Part shown: one piece after another, positions 1 to 5,452 of the stretch
Layout of the letters: each line of letters starts with the position of its first letter
How positions within the stretch are numbered: position 1 is the stretch's first letter
The notes under the pieces: model-generated
The model's database searches: none
Told to the model about the DNA's origin: nothing
The model's input: only the letters and a program-made list of their open reading frames with translations
Made by a program: the position numbers and the translations under genes
Source: Actinomycetota bacterium
GTDB lineage: Bacteria; Actinomycetota; Acidimicrobiia; IMCC26256
Length of the DNA stretch: 5,943 nt
Assembly (NCBI GenBank): GCA_009702955.1
Contig: WLHA01000088.1
Coordinates: forward strand, 1-5,943
Direction of reading: 5' to 3'

Positions 1-139
1 CTCCGTCTGGAACGTTCTCTTTGAACCCTGTCGATAGATCATCGAGTATGCGAACTGAGTCTCCGCGTGCGAGTAATGCATCTGCGAGGTTAGAGCCAAT
101 GAATCCGGCTCCGCCGGTGATAAGAATTTTCACAGGCAT
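1..139 (-). CDS. NAD-dependent sugar epimerase/dehydratase, N-terminal fragment (cut by window edge)
   Basis: Only the first 46 codons are present; the gene continues past the left edge. The product starts MPVKILITGGAGFIGSN, the first strand and glycine-rich loop of an extended short-chain dehydrogenase Rossmann fold (GGAGFIG at residues 9-15). The second strand ends in the acidic pair DD (about residues 33-34) followed by LSTG, where the NAD adenosine ribose binds. This is typical of UDP-hexose 4-epimerases, UDP-glucuronate epimerases or decarboxylases and dTDP-glucose dehydratases. The substrate cannot be told because the catalytic YxxxK lies outside the window. The start is an ATG with no recognisable Shine-Dalgarno in front of it. 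The gene lies 33 bp downstream of the CapD-like dehydratase gene and is probably cotranscribed. It likely supplies another nucleotide sugar for the same polysaccharide. Confidence 0.85.
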   Translation of the reverse strand, partial: MPVKILITGGAGFIGSNLADALLARGDSVRILDDLSTGFKENVPDG

Positions 140-149
140 GAGATTAGGC

Positions 150-171
150 GGTATTTTGAGGCCTAAATACC
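150..171. repeat. Inverted repeat (hairpin) in the dehydratase-epimerase spacer
   Basis: GGTATTT at 150-156 pairs perfectly with AAATACC at 165-171 around an 8-base loop that includes AGGCCT. It fills most of the 33-bp gap after the dehydratase TAA (173-175) and ends 10 bases before the epimerase ATG. On the minus-strand transcript no U-run follows it (the next bases are GCCTAATCTC), so it does not look like an intrinsic terminator. It could stabilise the upstream mRNA end or limit translation of the epimerase. Pairing is seen; function is guessed. Confidence 0.45.
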
Positions 172-172
172 T

Positions 173-2068
173 TTACAGTGCGCCGTCCGCTACTCGATCG
201 ACCCTTGGAGCCTCGAAGACATCGCTCGGCACTGGATCATCACCGAGTGCAACGGTCATTGTGCGGGCAAGGAACTCAAGTAGCGAGGCCATGTCTTTGC
301 CGCTTACCTTTGCATCGACGTCACGCACAAATGTTGGGTCTAGATCGGGGACCCTGACATAGCGAATTAATTCGTGATCAGACTGGTGGGAGGCCTCTCC
401 ATCTGCGAAGAGCTCCTCATGCATCTTCTCGCCTGGGCGCAGTCCGGTGAAGACAATCGGAATCTCTGGTACATGATTGGCGCAGAGCCTGCGTGCTACA
501 TCCGAGATCTTTACGGGCTCGCCCATGTCGAGTACAAGCGCCTCGCCATCGTGACCGATAGCTCCGGCTTGGATTACTAATTGAACTGCTTCCTCAATGG
601 TCATGAAGTAGCGGGTTACATCTGGATGTGTAACCGTGACCGGTCCTCCAGCCTCAATCTGAGCTCTGAAGGCTGTGAGCACTGATCCTCTGCTGCCGAG
701 AACATTCCCGAAGCGAACACTTAGGTAAGTACCAGGGTGACGCAGCCCAAAGTATGAGGTGAGGCCCTCGGCTATGCGTTTGGAGTAACCAAGGATGCTG
801 CATGCGTTGGCGGCTTTATCGGTAGAGATGTTTACAAAGCGTGTGACGCCAGCAGCGGCAGCGGCATCAAGCACAGAGAGAGATCCCCATACGTTGGATT
901 TAAGTGCCTCTACTGGATGGGCCTGAAGGAGCGGTAGGTGCTTGAGCGCTGCAGCGTGGAAGACGACGTCTGGGCGAATCTCGCCGAACAACTCTGCAAC
1001 GCGATCACGGTCTCGAATGTCTAGGAGCACAAGGTCTGGAGAATCGAGCAGCGCCCGGCCCTCTAGTGAAAGCTGTACCTGGTGGAGTCCGGACTCGTCT
1101 CTGTCGAGCATCACGAGTCGTCGTGGCCCAAAGCGTGATATCTGCCTGCATAGCTCTGAGCCGATTGACCCTCCAGCTCCGGTTACAAGAACAACACGAT
1201 CTTGCAGGTAGGAGGCCGCTTGCTCAAGGTCGGTCTCGATGATGCGTCGACCGAGAAGGTCGGCCTCGGTTGGCTCGCGCAGGTCAGTAGCGCGCACCTG
1301 GCCACCGAATAGCTCAGTGACAGGAGGAACTACTAACACCTCGAGCTCGGCGAGATCGGCCAGAGCTGTGAGCTCACGAATCGTCGAACCCTCGGCGGTT
1401 GGGATTGCGATTACCAACACACTCGCGTTGAAGCGCCTAGCGGCCTCAAACATCGAGGCACGCCCGCCGATGACGCGAAGGCCCTTAACGGTGAGGTTCT
1501 GCTTCTCGCGGTCATCGTCGAGAAGTGCGACAGGGATGCAGGGGCTGGAGTCCTCAAAGAGCAAGGAGTTGATCATGCGAACTCCACACTCCCCGGTTCC
1601 AAAGATGATTGCGCGCGGGAGGCCTTCATCTCGTGAGCGGCGGCGTCGGTCAATTGCGTGTCGAGCGACGTAACGCACCCCGCCTGCTCCAACGAGGGCT
1701 AGGAATCCCGCAGCAATGATTGCGCTAGCGGGTGCAGGTCGAGTGCCGGGGATGACGATGTCGTAGATGAATAGAACCCCGGTGACTGCTCCAATTGTTC
1801 GGGCAAGGGCCGCCACTTCGTCGAAAGACCCGTTGATCCAGAAGCCTCGGTAGAGCCCGAATAGCCAGCCAAATAGAAACTGAAGACCCCAGGCAAGAGG
1901 GATAAGCGCCGCAACGCGAAATGCCTCAACACGGGTCATGTCGAAATCAAGGCGAAGCAATACCGCTGCATATAGAGCGAATACCCATGCCGCGCTATCA
2001 GTGATGATTCTCAGACTTCTCTTTGACCGCAGTCGCGCGGGCACAATTGATGATGAGACCAATGCCAT
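173..2068 (-). CDS. Membrane-anchored nucleotide-sugar 4,6-dehydratase (CapD/WbpM/PglF family)
   Basis: Enzymes of this family convert UDP-GlcNAc to UDP-2-acetamido-2,6-dideoxy-4-ketohexose at the inner face of the membrane, the first step to bacillosamine, QuiNAc, FucNAc and related sugars. The 631-residue length fits the large, membrane-bound class. About four hydrophobic segments (roughly 20-39, 49-72, 92-108, 114-132) precede a first nucleotide-binding domain with GTGECG near 157-162. The C-terminal extended-SDR catalytic domain has GAGGSIG at 297-303, STDKA at 415-419, LGYSK at 426-430, TRYFMT at 485-490 and GLRPGEKMHEELF at 542-554. The residue that is Tyr in FlaA1 (Met in WbpM) is Leu426 here, with a Tyr two positions on. 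I chose the ATG at 2068 because a strong GGGGGGAG sits 6 bases upstream; a TTG two codons earlier would touch that site. It is probably the first gene of a leftward unit with the epimerase. The family is sure; the exact substrate is not. Confidence 0.93.
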   Translation of the reverse strand: MALVSSSIVPARLRSKRSLRIITDSAAWVFALYAAVLLRLDFDMTRVEAFRVAALIPLAWGLQFLFGWLFGLYRGFWINGSFDEVAALARTIGAVTGVLFIYDIVIPGTRPAPASAIIAAGFLALVGAGGVRYVARHAIDRRRRSRDEGLPRAIIFGTGECGVRMINSLLFEDSSPCIPVALLDDDREKQNLTVKGLRVIGGRASMFEAARRFNASVLVIAIPTAEGSTIRELTALADLAELEVLVVPPVTELFGGQVRATDLREPTEADLLGRRIIETDLEQAASYLQDRVVLVTGAGGSIGSELCRQISRFGPRRLVMLDRDESGLHQVQLSLEGRALLDSPDLVLLDIRDRDRVAELFGEIRPDVVFHAAALKHLPLLQAHPVEALKSNVWGSLSVLDAAAAAGVTRFVNISTDKAANACSILGYSKRIAEGLTSYFGLRHPGTYLSVRFGNVLGSRGSVLTAFRAQIEAGGPVTVTHPDVTRYFMTIEEAVQLVIQAGAIGHDGEALVLDMGEPVKISDVARRLCANHVPEIPIVFTGLRPGEKMHEELFADGEASHQSDHELIRYVRVPDLDPTFVRDVDAKVSGKDMASLLEFLARTMTVALGDDPVPSDVFEAPRVDRVADGAL

Positions 2069-2074
2069 ACTCAA

Positions 2075-2082
2075 CTCCCCCC
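2075..2082 (-). promoter_or_regulatory. Ribosome binding site of the dehydratase gene
   Basis: The minus strand reads GGGGGGAG, then the six bases TTGAGT, then ATG at 2068. The spacing supports that ATG rather than the TTG at 2074, which would directly adjoin the site. Confidence 0.65.
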
Positions 2083-2179
2083 GATAACACTTCCCGGAAG
2101 GGGATCCGACTTAACTTGGAATCAATAACGAAACCAAATCAAAGCGGACTGCCCGGTCCCCCTAGAAACTGCGTCTATT

Positions 2180-2228
2180 CTCACCGCAAGAAACCGTGAG
2201 CGCAAGACCTAATTTCACCGCGAGTGAA
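2180..2228. repeat. Paired TCAC/GTGA inverted repeats, candidate operator
   Basis: Two short palindromes lie close together: CTCAC-N11-GTGAG (2180-2200) and TTCAC-N5-GTGAA (2214-2228). Their left parts also form an imperfect direct repeat, TCACCGCAAG at 2181-2190 and TCACCGCGAG at 2215-2224 (9 of 10 identical, 34 bp apart). The first palindrome fills the spacer of the candidate minus-strand promoter and the second lies just upstream of its -35 element. This layout would suit a regulator-binding site, but the arms are only 5 bases and could be chance. Confidence 0.25.
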
Positions 2229-2281
2229 TACGATGCTACGAAGCGTCAAATAATGAGTTAAGCCTGAGGTTGGTGGGGCCA

Positions 2282-3319
2282 ATGTTTGATCCAATTAGAA
2301 CTGCACTCGAGGCCCCTGAGCTCCATATTGGGGCGCTTAGGGGGCTAGTAGCTGCTGCCGGCGCTGGGGTTCTGGCGCTGATTGCCGTATGGCTCCGCTC
2401 GGCTGTTGGGAGAAGATGGCTTAGAAGGCTCCGTATTCGAGCCTCCCCGAGCAGACTCCCTGGGCTAGTCGGTCCGGCATTCGTGGTTGCCTCGATAATG
2501 GCCCTAGATGCTCTGCAGAGGTCCTTGCCGCCGATGGTGAAGGCTGGGGGAAATATCCCCGCTGTGCCGAGTGGGGTATTGCTTGGGCTGGCTCTTGTTT
2601 GGCTAGGGGTCGCTATAGCGGGGTTAACCCCGGCACCGCTGCCAGCTGGAATGATTCTCGCCCTACCAGGTGCTTGGCGACTCGTAGCCGGGCAGACCTT
2701 CTTCGGGCCGAGCTGGGTTCCTTGGCTAATTATCTTTGGAACCGCAATACTCGGGCCACTAGCTGCTGAGACCGACCGGGACCTAGGTCGACTTGGGCTC
2801 GGTCCAGTCATGTGGCTCTTCACAATTGGAGCGGTCTACTCAACGGTTCCAGATACCGAACTCATGCTTGTCCTGCTTGGGGTCGCCATTCCCCTTGCTC
2901 TGCTCGGGCTCCCTTTCCGACTTGCTCGCCTAGGGGAGGGTGGCGCCGCCGCTGCTGTTGGTCTACTGCTCTGGGTGGCAGTGCACGAAGGTTGGGCGAG
3001 GCCTGGTTCCATCGTGGGTTCAGTTGGGGCGCTTGCGCTGTTTGCAACGATCCCTATTGGTCACCGGCTTCGAGTTTGGTTTCGATTTGAACTCGGCTGG
3101 AACCGAACACGTAGAGCTCTCGCGATTCTTGCGGCACAGTTGATTCTTGCCATGTGGGCATCGCGCGTTGCGGGGATGGCGTTTGGTGCCGGAGAGGCGA
3201 TTATCCGTTTAGTGCCAGCGCTCGCCGCCGGGGTATTCGTTGGGTTGGCGCTTCCATTGGGAAGGCGGCGCATCTCGCGATCCGCGCGAAAGCGCGCGCA
3301 ATTGAGTGCCGCAAAATAA
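2282..3319 (+). CDS. Polytopic integral membrane protein of unknown function
   Basis: I do not recognise the family. The product is 345 residues and consists almost entirely of hydrophobic stretches, about ten or eleven (from the ATG roughly 17-38, 60-76, 97-115, 120-136, 145-161, 174-187, 193-210, 220-236, 243-260, 279-296, 309-326). They are joined by short, often Arg-rich loops, and the protein ends in a basic tail (GRRRISRSARKR). Notable polar spots are AETDRDLGR near 162-170 and VPDTE near 189-193. No transporter, glycosyltransferase or O-antigen polymerase/flippase signature is evident, and no large periplasmic loop is seen. The start is uncertain: TTG 2270, GTG 2273 and ATG 2282 are in frame, and GAGGT at 2266-2270 best serves the ATG (11 bases away). 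It is the only plus-strand gene among minus-strand polysaccharide genes. A role in polymer export or assembly is possible but only by association. Confidence 0.75.
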   Translation: MFDPIRTALEAPELHIGALRGLVAAAGAGVLALIAVWLRSAVGRRWLRRLRIRASPSRLPGLVGPAFVVASIMALDALQRSLPPMVKAGGNIPAVPSGVLLGLALVWLGVAIAGLTPAPLPAGMILALPGAWRLVAGQTFFGPSWVPWLIIFGTAILGPLAAETDRDLGRLGLGPVMWLFTIGAVYSTVPDTELMLVLLGVAIPLALLGLPFRLARLGEGGAAAAVGLLLWVAVHEGWARPGSIVGSVGALALFATIPIGHRLRVWFRFELGWNRTRRALAILAAQLILAMWASRVAGMAFGAGEAIIRLVPALAAGVFVGLALPLGRRRISRSARKRAQLSAAK

Positions 3320-3325
3320 GCGGTG

Positions 3326-4492
3326 CTAAAGAAGGCTCTCTGCGCTCTGCCCCACACTCGCGATGATCTCAACAATTTGATCGACCACGTCGTCGGTTAG
3401 CGCCGGGTAGAGCGGGAGACTCACAACTGTCTTTGAGACAGCATCTGTTACCGGAAGGTCAGATGGAGAACGCAAGGCATGTGAATCCTGTCTGTGCACA
3501 GGGGGATCAAAATAATTGCGCGTATCGATCCCTTCAGCGCTTAAGGCTGTCACAAGTTGGTCGCGGCTAACACCGAAATCTCCGGCGTCTATTGCGATCG
3601 TAAAGTCTTTATAGGTAGATAGATCTTCACTATCTACCGCTTGAGTCCTGACCCCTGGGATTGCGAGGATTCCATCTGCATATCTCCCGGCAAGGCGCCT
3701 GCGCGTCTCGAGGTGCTCATCAATATGTGAAATTGAGGCCAGGGCAATGGCTGCATGCATCTCAGATAGACGACCGTTTAAGCCAATAAAACGAGTGTTG
3801 TAGTTGCCGGGGTTGCCGTACTCGCGTGCGAGGCGCAGATACTCAGCGAGGTCGTCTCTATCGGTGCAGACAAGACCGCCCTCACCTGCGACTAGAGGTT
3901 TTGTCGGGGTCATGCTGAATACCTCAACCTCACCGAATCCTCCGAGCGGGCGCCCATTGCGAAGAGCGCCAAAACCATGAGCGGCATCAAAGAGCACTGG
4001 AATGCCAGCGCTCTTGCCCATTGCCTCTACCTGCTCTGGTCTGCACGGTGCACCGAAGATATGCGTGGCCATAATTGCGCCTGCGCCCTCAAGATGCATC
4101 GAGGTGTGAGCAAGGTCGATTTGAAAACTTAATGGATCGCACTCGACGAAGCGCACGCCGAGGTTGCTCCACGCGACTGCATGAGGGCCGGCAGAGAATG
4201 TAAACGACGGCATGATGACCGGACCGTTAATCTCTCCAAATTGAGCAAGCCCTGCAACGGAGAGCATCAAGCCTGTTGTGCATGATGAGACTGCGACAAC
4301 ATTTCGTACACCGAGTCGCTCTGCAACCGAGTCCTCTAACTCTCGCACTAGAGGTCCATTGGTTAGGGAGCCTTGGGAGTATGAAGGGGCAAGGCGTGCT
4401 ACTACTTCCTCCAACGGTGGCGCGGGAGGGCGCACAAACGCGACGCCATCAGGGAATGACTTTTCGCCGCCGAGTACTGCGAGCTTCTTCAC
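3326..4492 (-). CDS. DegT/DnrJ/EryC1/StrS family PLP-dependent sugar aminotransferase
   Basis: Family members transfer an amino group, usually from glutamate, to a keto group of a nucleotide-linked sugar in the cytoplasm. The 388-residue length is normal. Visible landmarks are LTNGPLV near 43-49, the phosphate-binding SSCTTG at 69-74, FDAAHGFGA at 168-176 whose Asp169 should contact the PLP ring nitrogen, and SMTPTKPLVAGEGG at 193-206 with Lys198 as the Schiff-base lysine. GLNGRLSEMHAAIAL (237-251) and FDPPVHRQ (328-335) are further family motifs. The start is GTG: GGAGG lies 7 bases upstream inside the end of the transferase gene, whose TAA directly abuts this start, so translation is coupled. 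The likely substrate is the 4-keto sugar made by a dehydratase such as the one in this window (compare PglE, WecE), but other keto sugars are possible. The TAG stop lies 6 bp from the end of the convergent membrane-protein gene. Confidence 0.93.
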   Translation of the reverse strand: MKKLAVLGGEKSFPDGVAFVRPPAPPLEEVVARLAPSYSQGSLTNGPLVRELEDSVAERLGVRNVVAVSSCTTGLMLSVAGLAQFGEINGPVIMPSFTFSAGPHAVAWSNLGVRFVECDPLSFQIDLAHTSMHLEGAGAIMATHIFGAPCRPEQVEAMGKSAGIPVLFDAAHGFGALRNGRPLGGFGEVEVFSMTPTKPLVAGEGGLVCTDRDDLAEYLRLAREYGNPGNYNTRFIGLNGRLSEMHAAIALASISHIDEHLETRRRLAGRYADGILAIPGVRTQAVDSEDLSTYKDFTIAIDAGDFGVSRDQLVTALSAEGIDTRNYFDPPVHRQDSHALRSPSDLPVTDAVSKTVVSLPLYPALTDDVVDQIVEIIASVGQSAESLL

Positions 4493-5452
4493 TTATGGTC
4501 CTCCGTCTGTGGTTAGGAACCCAGCCCTTACCGTGATCGCAATGAGGATACCGGCGCTTAGGAGCATCACGGACACACTTGCGGTGCTGCTCAGGCGTGA
4601 GGCGAGTATTCCTAGGAGCGCTAAGACGCATTGGGCCAAGACCATAATTACTAGAACGCGCTTCGCAGGGATGCCGCGATCGCATAATTGGTCATATATG
4701 TGGCTTCGATCCCCAGAGAAGATGGGTTTCCCAGCCCTAAGCCTTCGAGCAATTGCAACCAGGGTGTCGAGAATCGGCACCGCAACGATTAGGGGAAGCG
4801 CTGCCCATATAGCGACGCTCGTGGATGTGCCATCACCTGAGCTGAGGCTGAGGGCCGCAAGGATCGCTAGCGCCACGCCTATTAGGTATGCGCCGGCGTC
4901 GCCTAAATAGATCTGTGCTGGCGGACGATTGAATACCAAGAATCCAATTAGTGCCCCTAGAAGCGATAACGCCAGCAATCTCGGGTCTTCAGATATGAAG
5001 GCAAAGCCAATTGCGGAGGCAGAGCAGACGCCAGAGGCAAGACCGTCTAGGCCATCCAAGAGGTTCACCGCGTTTAGAAGACCGAGAATGAGGACAGCGG
5101 TAATTGCCACACCTATAGCGCCGCTCCCAGCCGGTACTAATGCCCCGCCGATTAGAGCGATTACAGCCTCGCCGAGAACACGAATACGAGGTGGAATATC
5201 TAGGCGGTCATCAAATAGCCCTAGTAGGAGAGCGAGAGCAAGCGGGATGAGTAAGCGTGGAGTTGTCGTAGCGAGGGCTCCAAATACGCCAGCGAAGACT
5301 GCAACCCCGCCGAGGTAAGCAACCGGGGTGCTCTGAACTTTTAGAGCACCAGGCCTATCGACCATGCCGGTGCGATGCGCGACGCGAATAGCGACGGGGG
5401 TCAACGCGCACGTGACCAAGAACGCAGTTACGAGTCCGATCAACGGGCTCAC
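4493..5452 (-). CDS. Polyprenyl-phosphate N-acetylhexosamine-1-phosphate transferase (WecA/MraY family)
   Basis: These integral membrane enzymes move a sugar-1-phosphate from a UDP-sugar onto undecaprenyl (or decaprenyl) phosphate, the first lipid-linked step of many cell-surface glycans. The 319-residue protein is strongly hydrophobic with about ten membrane segments. It has the family motifs in order: FDDRLDIPP (about 80-88) with the catalytic-site DD pair, NAVNLLDGLDGL (127-138), IYLGDAG (181-187) and GDRSHIYDQL (247-256) in the cytoplasmic loop. The last motif departs from the HxHH of WecA and the HHH of MraY, keeping only the first His. The motifs and sugar context fit the WecA/TagO/WbpL side of the family better than MraY. 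I chose the GTG at 5452, which overlaps the TGA of the GNAT gene as GTGA and has GGGGAG 4 bases upstream; a GTG four codons earlier lacks such a site. The acceptor and sugar are inferred. Confidence 0.93.
   Translation of the reverse strand: MSPLIGLVTAFLVTCALTPVAIRVAHRTGMVDRPGALKVQSTPVAYLGGVAVFAGVFGALATTTPRLLIPLALALLLGLFDDRLDIPPRIRVLGEAVIALIGGALVPAGSGAIGVAITAVLILGLLNAVNLLDGLDGLASGVCSASAIGFAFISEDPRLLALSLLGALIGFLVFNRPPAQIYLGDAGAYLIGVALAILAALSLSSGDGTSTSVAIWAALPLIVAVPILDTLVAIARRLRAGKPIFSGDRSHIYDQLCDRGIPAKRVLVIMVLAQCVLALLGILASRLSSTASVSVMLLSAGILIAITVRAGFLTTDGGP
4500..4504 (-). promoter_or_regulatory. Ribosome binding site of the aminotransferase gene
   Basis: GGAGG on the minus strand is followed by seven bases (ACCATAA) and then GTG at 4492. 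The site lies within the last codons of the transferase gene and its TAA is part of the spacer, which supports translational coupling and fixes the GTG start. Confidence 0.75.

Larger units (their letters stand above)
2069..2281. promoter_or_regulatory. Divergent intergenic region between dehydratase and membrane-protein genes
   Basis: This 213-bp non-coding stretch separates two genes read outward, so it should hold promoters for both. The best minus-strand candidate is TTGCGC (2200-2205) and GAGAAT (2177-2182) with a 17-bp spacer, matching consensus at 3 of 6 and 4 of 6 positions; it would give a leader of about 100 bases. I found no convincing plus-strand promoter. Short ATG frames at 2233 and 2253 stop within a few codons and are not genes. 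Confidence 0.4.

Noticed and set aside
1239..1673. Plus-strand frames inside the dehydratase gene (also 942-1211 and 374-580)
   Set aside because: They are antisense to a long gene with clear motifs, and their products are Arg/Ser-rich with no domain.
2233..2258. Small upstream frames starting at ATG 2233 and ATG 2253 before the membrane-protein gene
   Set aside because: They encode six and two residues only, with no leader-peptide or attenuator structure beside them.
2236..2823. A 195-codon minus-strand frame opposite the membrane-protein gene
   Set aside because: It has a Ser/Pro/Ala-rich composition typical of a shadow frame and no recognisable domain, while the plus strand shows a coherent series of membrane segments. 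It was considered because the plus-strand gene is orientated against its neighbours.
4278..4910. A 210-codon open frame on the plus strand spanning the aminotransferase start and the transferase gene
   Set aside because: It lies antisense to two well-supported genes, is rich in Ser/Arg/Thr/Ala without any domain pattern, and mirrors their codon bias.
4993..5100. The transferase as MraY of peptidoglycan synthesis
   Set aside because: The protein lacks the MraY HHH motif and is not beside mur, fts or division genes. Its neighbours are sugar-modifying enzymes, so a WecA-type role fits better.
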